A stretch of DNA of 64,000 nucleotides from BM003 sp963699835 (GTDB lineage: Bacteria > Pseudomonadota > Gammaproteobacteria > Steroidobacterales > BM003): NCBI GenBank assembly GCA_963699835.1, contig CAVOVJ010000014.1, forward strand, positions 1 to 64,000, given 5' to 3'. The notes under the pieces were generated by a model, which worked only from the letters and a program-made list of their open reading frames with translations, made no database searches and was not told where the DNA came from. The position numbers and the translations under genes were made by a program. Positions 53,824 through 63,464 of this stretch are shown here, piece after piece (the first letter of the stretch is position 1; each line of letters begins with the position of its first letter).

Positions 53824-55239
53824 TCAATTGCCGAAGATCTTGCGGATGCCTTTCGTGATGCTCTTCTTGACTTCCTCGGTCGCGGTATCGGTAGCCTTGT
53901 TGGCGGCCTGGTCAACGAGATCGCCCTCATGCGGAGAACCAAAACTGTCGTAAATCCAGATCGTCCCCGCCGGCACCGTTTCGACGGTCTCCCATATCGT
54001 CTCCTTGGGTCCGTCCACCGGGAAGAAATCGCTCTTGCCCACGGCGACGATCGTCATCTGCTCGATGTTCCAGCCGGCCTGCCAATCGAGTTTGCGTTCC
54101 TGCTTTTCGTTGGCGCCGCGGCACACACCGTTGGCGCCGGCCGGTTGGTTGAAGTAAACCATCTTCACCGTGTAACCCGGCACGGCCCCGTTTTCCTGCG
54201 GGTTCATTGACCATTTGGCCACCGCCTCCGAGCTTGCGCCGACGATGCGGCCGAGACGGTTGCCCTTGCCGTCATCGACGCCAAGGAATTCCCCAATCGC
54301 ATAGTAATTCGCGGCGCCGTTTTCCAGCGTGGCGCCATCGCAGCGGTAACCGCTGCTCTCGAGTGTCTGCATGCCGGAGTTCGGCGCCCCGGACGGCGCC
54401 AGATTGAGCGTCCCGTCGGACTCGACCCGCCCGATTACGGTGTTGTTGTCGTCGACCAGCCGGCCGACTCCTCCCGGCCAGCCGGACACCTTGCCGATCA
54501 CGGTCTTGGTGGCGCCCGCCGATCCCGTCGCTCCAGCCATGCCCGCCGCCGCCGCGCCACCGCTTATGCCGCCCATAATCGCGCCGAACATGTTGCCGCT
54601 AGTGACCTTGGGCGGCACGAATCGCGCCGGGTCCTGCGGGCCGATCTCAATATTGGATGTGCGCTGCAGCAAGGTCATGGTCTCGCCCTTGGCGGTCGTC
54701 ACATTCATGTCTACCCGTCGCGGTATGCCATCGCCATCCCGATACAAGGTGCCCAACACCGTGTAGGTCTCGCCGCCCTGTACCTGGCGATAACTGAACT
54801 CGTACTTGTCGGTAGACACCCCGTCGATGGTCTCCTTCCCCTTGAACTCGAACTTGCCATCGGCCTCGACATCATGCTCGAGCGAAGTCATCCCTGGCAT
54901 TTCGCCCTTGGTGGTCATACTGCCGGTGGTCGTGTACATCACGCCCTCGTCGAAGAGGGTTAGCGAGGTCACCTGTATTCCGGCCGCCTTCTCGAGCTCC
55001 ATCGCCGCCCATTCCTTGTGCGGCGTGTAAGACACTTGCTGATTTATCGTGTGGGTCATGCCGCGACCCTGCATGTCCATCGTCCGCGTCGCGGAGTAAG
55101 ACACGTCCGGCAGCATCTCCTTGAACACGGCGGCAGAGAACGGGCTGTCGTCCTGCCCCAGCGCGATCCCGGTCCAGGCAAACAGCGCCGTAAAAGCAAA
55201 CGCCAAAATGCCGGTCTTTCTCGATGCTAGCTTGGACAT
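53824..55239 (-). CDS. Exported hypothetical protein
   Basis: This 471-residue protein has a signal peptide (hydrophobic AFAFTALFAWTGIALG). A beta-rich N-terminal part (YSATRTMDMQGRGMTHTINQ, MYTTTGSMTTKGEMPGMTSL, DGVSTDKYEFSYRQVQGGET) resembles DUF4412-like lipoprotein domains that bind lipids. A Gly/Ala-rich linker at about 215-245 (GGISGGAAAAGMAGATGSAG) precedes a second domain containing GNRLGRIVGASSEAVAKWSM, and a Lys-rich amphipathic end (VKKSITKGIRKIFGN). No enzymatic motif is seen. It is monocistronic and unrelated to its neighbours as far as I can tell. Confidence 0.65.
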   Translation of the reverse strand: MSKLASRKTGILAFAFTALFAWTGIALGQDDSPFSAAVFKEMLPDVSYSATRTMDMQGRGMTHTINQQVSYTPHKEWAAMELEKAAGIQVTSLTLFDEGVMYTTTGSMTTKGEMPGMTSLEHDVEADGKFEFKGKETIDGVSTDKYEFSYRQVQGGETYTVLGTLYRDGDGIPRRVDMNVTTAKGETMTLLQRTSNIEIGPQDPARFVPPKVTSGNMFGAIMGGISGGAAAAGMAGATGSAGATKTVIGKVSGWPGGVGRLVDDNNTVIGRVESDGTLNLAPSGAPNSGMQTLESSGYRCDGATLENGAANYYAIGEFLGVDDGKGNRLGRIVGASSEAVAKWSMNPQENGAVPGYTVKMVYFNQPAGANGVCRGANEKQERKLDWQAGWNIEQMTIVAVGKSDFFPVDGPKETIWETVETVPAGTIWIYDSFGSPHEGDLVDQAANKATDTATEEVKKSITKGIRKIFGN

Positions 55240-55549
55240 GTATCCCTACCTCGTTGATGTCTGGTTCAAATGCTCCAACACGCCTGCCCGAATCCAATGC
55301 ACGGGGGTTGGCTTCACGATCGATCCTGTTGTCGGGAGACATTGGCTTTTCTTGATGACGGACGAAGCGGTCCGATCCGAATTGTGTCCCCTGATTAAAA
55401 TATAGACGCTTTTGGCCGGGTTTGCCGCGCCACGCAGAGGGATTTTTATGCACCATTCTGGTGCTGAAATACGGCGATCGAAACCCTGGAAAGGGCGGAC
55501 CCGCCGACGCAAATGACAAACCTGGCGACGAACGCGCCGCCTGGTGCGG
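55240..55549. other. Intergenic stretch, nothing recognised
   Basis: 310 bp upstream of the exported-protein gene and downstream of the methyltransferase. The ORFs here overlap each other and lack ribosome-binding sites and family motifs. AT-richer patches near 55330-55450 could hold the promoter. Confidence 0.5.
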
Positions 55550-56158
55550 CTAGCGAACGGTTCGCGCCACCAGCCGTGCCACTGCGGCCAGCCGTCCGTC
55601 CGGATCCTCGACCAGGCCCTCACGATAGTCGACGACGTCGAGTTCACCCGCTGCCGCCCGCAGCGCCCCCGGCGCGAGGCGGAACCGCGCACTCTTCGGG
55701 CCGATCACCTCGGCGTCGGTCTGCATGTGCGCTTCGACGACCAGGTATCCGCCCGGTTTCAGGCTGTTTCCCAGTCTTTGCAGCAAGGGCAGGTTGGCGT
55801 AACGGAAAACTATCGCGAGATCGTAGGTCGCCGCCGGCAAAACGGCTGCGGACAACGGCTCGGCGGCCTCGAGATCGGCGGCGACACAATTCACGGCCAG
55901 ACCTTCATGTTGCGCCGATGCAGCAACATTCTGCAATGCCACGTCAGAGATATCGACGGCATCGACCTGCCAGCCGTGGCGGGCGAGGAACAATGCGTTG
56001 CGTCCGTTACCGCAGGCGATGTCGACCGCGCGCGGCGGTGTCGACGAAATCTCCAGTTGCGGCAACCACTGTTCGAGAAACGGACTCGGGTGGGTCCGGT
56101 CCGAATACGCGCCTTCGGCATAGCGCGTGTTCCACTTATCTCGGTCTTCCCGGCTCAA
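55550..56158 (-). CDS. Class I SAM-dependent methyltransferase
   Basis: The TTG at 56158 follows GAAGGAAGG and gives LSREDRDKWNTRYAEGAYSD, the normal first segment of TehB-like methyltransferases; an ATG at 56263 adds 35 atypical residues. The SAM-binding motif AVDIACGNGRNALFLARHGW is followed by VDAVDISDVALQNVAA and AATYDLAIVFRYANLPLL, and by a C-terminal part GGYLVVEAHMQTD. The chain of about 202 residues fits the family. Substrate unknown: TehB-type enzymes methylate small molecules such as tellurite. It is monocistronic, divergent from the AsmA gene. Confidence 0.8.
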   Translation of the reverse strand: MSREDRDKWNTRYAEGAYSDRTHPSPFLEQWLPQLEISSTPPRAVDIACGNGRNALFLARHGWQVDAVDISDVALQNVAASAQHEGLAVNCVAADLEAAEPLSAAVLPAATYDLAIVFRYANLPLLQRLGNSLKPGGYLVVEAHMQTDAEVIGPKSARFRLAPGALRAAAGELDVVDYREGLVEDPDGRLAAVARLVARTVR

Positions 56159-56466
56159 CGCAACCCTTCCTTCTGCTAATCCGATGGTCGCAGCGATTGT
56201 ACCGGCATTCGAACGCGCCCTCCCCGTTATCAGAATGTGATTACCAACCCACGCGATAGTCAACGCAGTAATCGGCCAGAATCGCCAGCTCGATGCGACT
56301 CTGGCGCCGGAGTCAAGAAAAATCTATGCTCGAACCAGGGGCCTCGCAATGACATGACAACCCGAGCCAACAGGCGTAATTTGCCTGCGCTTTGCAGGAG
56401 AAGCGGCGGCAAGACAGGAAAGTCGCACTGGGAAGGATCTGGCGGGGATAGATCAGGGAGGAAAAA
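56159..56466. other. Divergent intergenic stretch
   Basis: 308 bp between the methyltransferase start and the AsmA start. It ends with the strong ribosome-binding sequence GGGAGGAAAAA directly before GTG 56467. No other gene or motif is visible. Confidence 0.5.
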
Positions 56467-58837
56467 GTGTCTTTTAGTCGAATCCTTGCGACGGTTGCCG
56501 CGATTGTAGGCATCGTCGTGGTCGCAGTCATTTTGTATCTGTTGTTCGCCGATCTGGACAAATACCGCCCCACTGTCGAAGAGGCGGTCACCGAGGCCAC
56601 GGGCCGGCAGTTCACGATCAACGGCGCATTCGAGCTCGACGTGCTGCCGTCGCCGTCGATAGTGATGGAAGAGGTGACTCTCGCCAACGCTGCCTGGGGC
56701 TCCGAACCGCTGATGATGAAAGTCGGCCATTTGTCCGCGAAAGTCGGTCTTTGGTCGTTGCTGTTCGGCCCGCTGGAAGTTCGCGAGTTTCGCCTGCGTG
56801 ACACGAGCGCGCTGCTCGAGACTAACGCGGAAGGCGCGGCGAACTGGGAGATGGATGCCGCCGAACCGAAACCCGAAGCGGCGTCGAAATCCGCCGACGC
56901 GGAATTGCCGGTGATTATCGACATCGCCGAGATTCGCAACGTCACGCTGACCTATCGCCAACCCGAAAGCGAAGCCGGAGTCGTGGACATCGCGGAACTG
57001 ACTATCGAGCCGAATGCGGCGAATAACCTGGGTCTCGCCGGCAACGGGTCCGTGCTGGGACTCGCGTTCGCTCTGACCGGCGACGTTGGATCGATCGAGG
57101 CATTACAGGCGCTCGATGCTGTCAGCTACAACGTCAAAGGCAACCTCGGTTCACTCGACTATCGCATCGATGGACAGACTGCCGAACCAAAGACGTTCGA
57201 CGGCACTACCCTGAAGGCGCTGTCGAGACCGATGCGATTGAGGAACTCCTCGCCACCGTGAGCGCCGAATCGCCGCTGACAGGACCCTTGAAAATGGAGG
57301 CCGATCTTGCGAAGGACGCGGACCGCACGACGCTCGATATCGACGCATCGGCAGGCGATGTGAACGCCAGGGCAAATGCCACTGCCAGCGGAGATTCGGT
57401 GAAATTCGATGCCAGCGTTGCCACGCTCGAAAAAGTCGGCATATTGCTGGAAATCGGCGATCTGCCGCGGAAGAACTCAAGCTCAGCGGATCGCTGGCAA
57501 TGGCGTCCGACACGATTCAACTGACCGAATTCCTGGCAACCGCAGGCTCGGTCGAAGCACGGGCGACAGGCACTCTCGCACGCGGCGACGGCGAATCGAG
57601 CATCGATCTCAATGCGCAAGGACCCAGTCTCGCAAAGCTGCGGGAGGATCTGCCCAAGATACCTTTTTCGCTCGCTACCACGGTACGTATCGCGGCCGAG
57701 ACAATCGAACTTTCGCCGTTTGCGCTGACTTTCGGTGAGAGCGACCTGGGAGGTGACATCAGGCTCGCCAGCGCAAAACCGGCCAAGACCGAAATCCGCC
57801 TGCAGTCGAAGCTGCTCGACATGACACCTTTCAGCCAGAAAAAAGTGGCCGACGAAGAAGCCCAGATCGAGAAAGACGACGCCGCGAAAACCGCTGATGA
57901 AGCGAAGAGCCAGTACGTGTTTTCGAATGAGCCGCTTGCGTTGGAAACGCTGCGCGAAAACGAAGCCGATGTGGACGTGTCGATCGCACGCCTGGTTCGG
58001 GACACGCTCGAGCTCGAGACCATCAGGACCACTATCGTGCTGCACGAAGGCAAGCTCGATATCAGGCACGTCATGTATACACCGGGTGGAGGTGCGTCCG
58101 AAAGCACCATCGCGGTAACCACGGCGGGCGACCAGGCGAACCTCGATATGCTCTCGACTTTCAGCGCCATGAAGCTGAATCTTTCCAGCGGCGAAAACAC
58201 TGACATCGCGCTGATACCTGCGACCGATATTACGCTGGACGTCAAGGCCACGGGCAAGACACCTCATGCAATGGCGGCCTCGACCAACGGCCGCCTTTTG
58301 CTGACACAGGGGCCCGGACGGGTCGAGAACGACCTCGTCGGGCGGTTCTCGGGCGACATCTTCTCGCAGCTGTTCGCTGCGCTGAACCCGCTGTCCAAAG
58401 AGGAGGAATATTCCAACTGGGAGTGCAGCGTTTTCGCGATCGACTTCACCGACGGACTCGGCGAAATCTCCGGTTTCCTGCTGCAGGGCGAAAAACTGAT
58501 GATCGTCGGTGGCGGCGACATCGACCTCAACACCGAAAAACTCAACATCGAGTTCAATACCAAACCGCGCAAGGGTGTAGGGGTCAGCGCCGCCATGTTC
58601 ATTACGCCGTTCATCAAGCTCGGCGGCACGCTTGCCAGCCCGCACATCGGGCTGAGCAAGAAAGGCGTGTTGTTGAGCGGCGGCGCAGCGATTTTGACCG
58701 GCGGCCTCTCGTTTCTGTTCCAGGGCGCGGCGGATCGCGCGACAGCCGAGGCCGGTTTGTGCGATGAAACACTCGCAGCAGTCGGGCCGCATGGCGCGGT
58801 CGAACAACCCAACCCAACACAGCCGCCACCCGAATAG
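56467..58837 (+). pseudogene. AsmA-family protein, two frameshifts
   Basis: GTG 56467 after GGGAGGAAAAA opens with a membrane anchor (ILATVAAIVGIVVVAVILYL) and the AsmA start FADLDKYRPTVEEAVTEATG, RQFTINGAFELDVLPSPSIV. The frame breaks near 57225, resuming as ETDAIEELLATVSAESPLTG, and again near 57470, resuming EELKLSGSLAMASDTIQLTE to the stop at 58837. The reassembled protein of about 788 residues is the normal AsmA plan, with a C-terminal GLGEISGFLLQGEKLMIVGG. AsmA-like proteins bridge the envelope and are linked to lipid transport. The last 17 codons lie in a 58-bp repeat also found at 60323. Confidence 0.7.
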
Positions 58838-58843
58838 CGGATC
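58786..58843 (+). repeat. 58-bp direct repeat, copy 1
   Basis: GCCGCATGGCGCGGTCGAAC begins a 58-bp unit matching 60323-60380 at 55 of 58 positions, same orientation. It overlaps the end of the AsmA frame (through the stop at 58837). Copy 2 lies 1.5 kb away, beyond the two-gene glycan cassette. No terminal inverted repeat or transposase was seen. I noticed no third copy in the window, without an exhaustive search. Confidence 0.85.
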
Positions 58844-58894
58844 TCAGCAGGGCGAGGCTAAGCGGGCAAAGAGTCCGGGGTCGGCATTCGACAG

Positions 58895-59569
58895 TCAGCT
58901 CAGTGGCCTGGCAGGGTTTCCGGCAACCGTGATACCGGGTGGCACACTCCTGGTCACAACGGCACCCATGCCCACGACCGCCCCGGCACCGATAACCAGT
59001 GGCGCGCCCGGCCGTCCCTGTCGCAGGATACAGCCACTGCCGAGATATGCGTGGTCTTCGATCACTACGCTGCCGTTACAGTGTACCGATGGCGCGAAGG
59101 TCACGAAGTCGCCGATGACGCAATCATGCTCTACGTATGAATAGAGGTTTGCATGAAAGTGCCGGCCAATCCGAATATTTGAAGTGAGTGTCACGAAAGG
59201 CGCGAGAAACGCTCCCTCACCCATTTGCACGTCATCGAGAATGCACGCACTGGAGGACATAACACTGAAAACCGGGACCCCGTCCATCGTGCATCGCTCG
59301 GCCAGTCTCCGGCGTATGCGCGAGTCAGAAATCGCGATGCACAGGGCTCTGGAGGGCGCCTTCAGCCGCCCGAACTCCCGATACGAAAGAACACGCCGAC
59401 CATTCAGAGTCTGGCCGGCCAGTGAATCATCAATGAAGACCAGCTGATACTCACCCTGACCATATTGATCTCGCAACATACGGTCCGCCACCGGTAGCAC
59501 CCCCCGCCCACATCCACTGGCGCCGTAAATAGCAAACAGCGGTCGGGGAGTATGGCCTTGTTCGCTCAC
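58895..59569 (-). CDS. PglD/NeuD-type sugar O-/N-acyltransferase
   Basis: The start GTG 59569 overlaps the sugar transferase stop by GTGA; ATG 59656 would extend into antisense. After VSEQGHTPRPLFAIYGASGC (a Rossmann-like nucleotide-binding motif), a left-handed beta-helix follows with hexapeptide units (VFSVMSSSACILDDVQMGEG, DFVTFAPSVHCNGSVVIEDH, GAGAVVGMGAVVTRSVPPGI) ending AGNPARPLS. This matches acetyltransferases of the PglD/NeuD group, which acetylate sugar nucleotides. Encoded with a PglC-like transferase, it fits acetamido-sugar glycan synthesis. Size 224 residues. Confidence 0.85.
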   Translation of the reverse strand: MSEQGHTPRPLFAIYGASGCGRGVLPVADRMLRDQYGQGEYQLVFIDDSLAGQTLNGRRVLSYREFGRLKAPSRALCIAISDSRIRRRLAERCTMDGVPVFSVMSSSACILDDVQMGEGAFLAPFVTLTSNIRIGRHFHANLYSYVEHDCVIGDFVTFAPSVHCNGSVVIEDHAYLGSGCILRQGRPGAPLVIGAGAVVGMGAVVTRSVPPGITVAGNPARPLS

Positions 59570-60177
59570 GTGGCGTTGCCCCGAAACTTCGGCATCGTGG
59601 TCTCGCCTGGATTGGAGATTCCTTCGCGCCTGATTACCGTGCCGATCGTAAGCCACAGTATCTGGAGGTCCAGCAGAAACGAATGATTGTCGACATACCA
59701 GACATCGAGTTCGAACTTACGCTCCCACGACAAAAGATTCCTCCCCTTGACCTGCGCCCAGCCGGTGAGACCGGGGCGCACCGCGTGTCGCCGCGCTTGC
59801 TCGGATGAATACAGAGGCAAGTACTCCATAAGGAGTGGCCGCGGACCCACAAGACTCATATCGCCACGCAATACGTTCCACAATTCCGGTAATTCATCCA
59901 GGCTGAGCGAGCGAAGAAAACGTCCCAACCGGGTCATCCGGGCGGAGTCGGGCAGAACCTGGCCATTCTCTCCGAAGTCACCTGTCATGGTGCGAAATTT
60001 GACCAGGTTGAAGGGCCTGCCTTGCCACCCGGGCCGGGACTGAACAAAGAATACCGGGCGACCCATGGATACGACGATGGCGACTGCAATACCCAGAAAA
60101 AGCGGGCTCAAAAAAAATAGCCCAACGGCGGATATCGCAATGTCAAAGAGTCGTTTGAGCACAAAAAAGTCCCGCAA
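59566..60177 (-). CDS. Sugar transferase (PglC/WcaJ-type monotopic phosphoglycosyl transferase)
   Basis: The 203-residue protein has an N-terminal membrane helix (LFDIAISAVGLFFLSPLFLGIAV) and the family motifs FNLVKFRTM, SLDELPELWNVLRGDMSLVG and GPRPLLMEYLPLYSSE, followed by VRPGLTGWAQVKGRNLLSWE. Small monotopic members start glycan assembly by moving sugar phosphate from a UDP-sugar to undecaprenyl phosphate. Paired with the PglD-like gene (GTGA), this is a minimal glycan-priming set. No other polysaccharide gene is in the window. The start ATG 60177 is the first in-frame. Confidence 0.88.
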   Translation of the reverse strand: MRDFFVLKRLFDIAISAVGLFFLSPLFLGIAVAIVVSMGRPVFFVQSRPGWQGRPFNLVKFRTMTGDFGENGQVLPDSARMTRLGRFLRSLSLDELPELWNVLRGDMSLVGPRPLLMEYLPLYSSEQARRHAVRPGLTGWAQVKGRNLLSWERKFELDVWYVDNHSFLLDLQILWLTIGTVIRREGISNPGETTMPKFRGNAT

Positions 60178-60500
60178 ATTGACTGTCCGAGCGCGAATCG
60201 ACGACGCACCGCGGGGGTGACATTCTATCTCTAATTCAACCGTTTAGTGAAAATCGCATGCGCCTGGCCCGCGGGCCCGGCACAAGCCACTGGCCAATGT
60301 GTCCGACCCGGCGCTGGTGGTCGCCGCATGGCGCGGTCGAACAACCCAACGCAACCCAGCCGCCACCCGAATAACGGATCGCGGAACGGCCAGGCAGCGC
60401 GCGATCCGTGTTGGTGTTGTCGCTGTGCCGGACCCCGGGCGGTGTGCCGGACGATAGTCCCTGCGGCGCACCCCCGAGCGCGGCCGGAGGGCCCGCCCGC
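60178..60500. other. Intergenic stretch containing repeat copy 2
   Basis: 323 bp between the sugar transferase start and the aguB end. It holds the second 58-bp repeat (60323-60380) and otherwise short unsupported ORFs. It should hold the promoter of the glycan cassette, read towards the left. Confidence 0.6.
60323..60380 (+). repeat. 58-bp direct repeat, copy 2
   Basis: Same orientation as copy 1 (58786-58843), differing at three positions. It lies in non-coding sequence about 145 bp upstream of the sugar transferase start, so the two copies bracket the glycan cassette. It may be a dispersed repeat of the genome rather than part of a mobile element. Confidence 0.85.
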
Positions 60501-61406
60501 TCAATCGCGATCGATAAAGCGCCTGGTCAGGGGTCCGTAGGCGTCGATGCGGCGGTCGCGCAAAAACGGCCAGCCGTGTCTGAGTTTCGCAAGCAGCGAA
60601 AGGTCCAGTTCCTCGACCAGCACACACTCGCTATCGGCCGGCGCGCGCGCGACTATGCTGCCGTCGGGCGCCACGATGAAACTCTGCCCCCAGAACTCGA
60701 TGCCGCCCGGCCCGGACGGTTCCGGCTCGAAACCGAAACGGTTGACCGCAATGACATAGCAACCATTCGCGATCGCATGCGAGCGCTGCATGGTTTCCCA
60801 GGCTTCGTGCTGTGCCTCGCCGACCGCGTCCTTCTCCTCGGGATGCCAGCCGATTGCTGTCGGGTAAAACAGTATCTCCGCCCCCATCAGCGCGGTCAGC
60901 CGGGCCGCCTCCGGATACCACTGATCCCAGCAGACCAGCACGCCCAGTACCGCCTTGTCCGTTTCGAAGGACTTGAAGCCGAGGTCACCGGGTGTGAAGT
61001 AATACTTCTCGTAGTAACGCGGATCGTCCGGGATATGCATCTTGCGGTACTTGCCAATGTACCCGCGCGCGCCGTCGATGACTGCGGCGGTATTGTGGTA
61101 AAGACCCGGCGCCCGGCGCTCAAACAAACTAAGTACGATGGCAACGTCATGCTCGCGAGCAAGAGCCGTGAATGCCTCGGTACCCGGCCCCGGGACCGGC
61201 TCGGCCAACGTGTAGCGGGTGTCGTCCTCGCTCTGGCAGAAATATCTCGAGCGGAACAATTCGGGCAGGCAAACGACCTTCGCGCCGTTACCGATCGCCT
61301 CGTTCGTCAGCGCAAGCGCCTTGTCGAGGTTCTCGTCCGGGTTGTCAGAGCACTGCATCTGCACGAGTCCGGCCTTCACCGTCCTTGCCACGTGACTATC
61401 CGTCAT
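60501..61406 (-). CDS. aguB: N-carbamoylputrescine amidase
   Basis: At 301 residues this carries the nitrilase-superfamily triad: E49 in VVCLPELFRSRYF, K122 in GKYRKMHIPDDPRYYEKYYF and C159 in LVCWDQWYPEAARL. The KMHIPDDP sequence and the SQSEDDTRYTLAEP-like N-terminal part fit AguB, which converts N-carbamoylputrescine to putrescine, carbon dioxide and ammonia. Its start overlaps the end of speA by 11 bp, so the operon links arginine to putrescine through agmatine. Agmatine deiminase, the missing middle step, is not in the window. Confidence 0.9.
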   Translation of the reverse strand: MTDSHVARTVKAGLVQMQCSDNPDENLDKALALTNEAIGNGAKVVCLPELFRSRYFCQSEDDTRYTLAEPVPGPGTEAFTALAREHDVAIVLSLFERRAPGLYHNTAAVIDGARGYIGKYRKMHIPDDPRYYEKYYFTPGDLGFKSFETDKAVLGVLVCWDQWYPEAARLTALMGAEILFYPTAIGWHPEEKDAVGEAQHEAWETMQRSHAIANGCYVIAVNRFGFEPEPSGPGGIEFWGQSFIVAPDGSIVARAPADSECVLVEELDLSLLAKLRHGWPFLRDRRIDAYGPLTRRFIDRD

Positions 61407-63423
61407 CTTTCTCGCTCCGTCGGCGGCGCTCGCGCGGACTGTAATAGGTCTGATCCTGGAAAGACGCCATGTACTGATCCAGCATCTCCATCCCGCGTTT
61501 CGGCCGGATCATGCCGCTGTCGATCTTCTTTTTTATCATCTCGTCCATCCGTCGCTGCAGGTCGTTCGGAAAATACTGCACCTGTCCGAGGATGTCCTGT
61601 ACCCGGGTGGCCGGGATGAATTTCTCAATCCAGAAGTTGCCCTCTTCCTCGGCGTCGCCGTAGATATGCGCCTCGGCGACCCGGCCGAACAGATTGTGCG
61701 CGTCGCCCATGATGTCCTGGTACGCCCCCATCAGGAAGACACCGAGGTAATAAGGACTATCCGGCTGCAACGTATGGAGCTCCAGAAAATTCTTGTCGGC
61801 ATGAGACGACACATACTGGCTGACCTTGCCGTCGGAGTCGCAGGTCAGGTCAACCAGCAGCCCGCGCCGGGTCGGTCGTTCGTCGAGTCGCTGCAACGGC
61901 ATGATCGGGAAAGGTTGCTGAATGGCCCAATGGTCGAGCATTGACTGAAACACCGAGAAGTTGATCAGATAATGATCGACCAGCTTCTCCTCGAGCTGGC
62001 ACAGCTCCGGCAACTGCGGGTCCGGTTCGGCCGCGCGCAAATGCCTGAGGATCGCCGCGCAACTGCTCCAGTACATGCGCTCGATCAGCGCGTTCTGTTC
62101 GAGCGCAAGGTAGCCCATGCCAAAAAGCGTCGCGGCCTCGCGGTGAACTTCGACGACATCGTGATAGCACTCGAGCAGTTCCTCCACCGCGAACCCCTGG
62201 TCCGGAGGGGATCGCAGCCACTCGAGGATGGCGCCGAGGTTGCGTGTCATCCTGTGGGCATCGGGGGGCATCTGGTAATCGTCCCCGACGCTGTCTTTCT
62301 GGAAGGCGCCGACCGTCTCGACCACCAGCATCGAGTGGTGAGCCGTCATCGCGCGACCGCTTTCGGATATCAATACCGGATGCGCTACATCGCGCGAGTC
62401 GCAGACTTCGCCGATCGCCGAAACCACCGCGTTCGCATACTCCTGCAAACTGTAATTGATGCTGCCTTCCTCGAAGCCGCCGCTGTAGTTGACACCCAGC
62501 CCCCCACCCACATCGAGATAACGGATCGGCATGCCCCGCTTTATCAGATCGGCATATATCTGGGCGACTTCCTTGGCAGCCTGCTTGAGCCGCTGGATGT
62601 CGGAAATCTGACTACCGAGATGAAAATGAAGCAGCACGAACTCGTGGCCACCACCATTCCCCTCCAGACGCCCGACGAGTTCGATCAGCTCGGGCAGCGA
62701 GATGCCGAATTTCGATCGGTATCCCCCTGAGTCGGCCCATTTGCCCGCGCCAGTCGTCCGCAACCGGATCCGGACACCGAACCGGGTCGTCGAGCCCGCC
62801 TCTTCGGCAAGTTCGATCAGCTGCTCAAACTCAGCGTATTTCTCCATGACCGGGATCACGTTCTTACCGAGACTTTGCGCCGACAGGATTAACGCCAGCA
62901 TGCCCGGGTCCTTAACGCCGTTACAGATCAGGAGGGTCTCGTCCGATTCAAGATGCGGAAGCGTCGCCACCAGCTCCGCCTTGGAACCGCACTCGAGTCC
63001 GAGGCCATAAGGTTTACCCGCATCGAGAACCTCTTCCACGACTTCATGCAACTGGTTTACCTTTATCGGGTACACGGCGCGATAATCGTTTTTGTAACCC
63101 GCCTCCCCAATCGCGTCGGCAAATGACCGGCACAGGCGGCGCACGCGCGCGCGCAAGACTTCCTGAAAGCGCAGCAACAGCGGGAAACCGACATTGCGCC
63201 GGCGTGCCTCCGCGATGACATCCATCACATCGATACTGAGCGCCTCGCCCTCGAACGGTTTGACCGCAACATGGCCTTTCTCATTAATGACAAAGAACCC
63301 GTCATTCCATGCCTCGATCTGGTACAAATCGGCCGCATCACCGACCGTCCAGCCGTCGGCCCCGCCCACTCCCTGGCGAGCCTCCCTATCCAGCCCGCCG
63401 GCCGGCGCGTTTGTCGCTGTCAT
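61396..63423 (-). CDS. speA: Biosynthetic arginine decarboxylase (PLP)
   Basis: The 675-residue chain has the alanine-racemase-type fold of SpeA. The PLP lysine lies in YPIKVNQLHEVVEE near residue 105, and the conserved region IRYLDVGGGLGVNYSG supplies part of the cofactor site. The C-terminal half contains NFSVFQSMLDHWAIQQPFPI, ACDSDGK-like TCDSDGKVSQYVSS and a helical tail. It decarboxylates arginine to agmatine, the first step towards putrescine. It overlaps aguB by 11 bp. Upstream on the same strand, 41 bp away, lies the DHS-like gene. Length is normal for the long SpeA class. Confidence 0.95.
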   Translation of the reverse strand: MTATNAPAGGLDREARQGVGGADGWTVGDAADLYQIEAWNDGFFVINEKGHVAVKPFEGEALSIDVMDVIAEARRRNVGFPLLLRFQEVLRARVRRLCRSFADAIGEAGYKNDYRAVYPIKVNQLHEVVEEVLDAGKPYGLGLECGSKAELVATLPHLESDETLLICNGVKDPGMLALILSAQSLGKNVIPVMEKYAEFEQLIELAEEAGSTTRFGVRIRLRTTGAGKWADSGGYRSKFGISLPELIELVGRLEGNGGGHEFVLLHFHLGSQISDIQRLKQAAKEVAQIYADLIKRGMPIRYLDVGGGLGVNYSGGFEEGSINYSLQEYANAVVSAIGEVCDSRDVAHPVLISESGRAMTAHHSMLVVETVGAFQKDSVGDDYQMPPDAHRMTRNLGAILEWLRSPPDQGFAVEELLECYHDVVEVHREAATLFGMGYLALEQNALIERMYWSSCAAILRHLRAAEPDPQLPELCQLEEKLVDHYLINFSVFQSMLDHWAIQQPFPIMPLQRLDERPTRRGLLVDLTCDSDGKVSQYVSSHADKNFLELHTLQPDSPYYLGVFLMGAYQDIMGDAHNLFGRVAEAHIYGDAEEEGNFWIEKFIPATRVQDILGQVQYFPNDLQRRMDEMIKKKIDSGMIRPKRGMEMLDQYMASFQDQTYYSPRERRRRSEKDDG

Positions 63424-63464
63424 TTTCTAGTCACCCTTTTCGCCGCGTGCAAGTCATCGGCGTT

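Noticed and set aside
57206..58807. 533-codon minus-strand open frame
   Set aside because: Antisense of the AsmA gene; codon pattern and lack of motifs mark it as a shadow.
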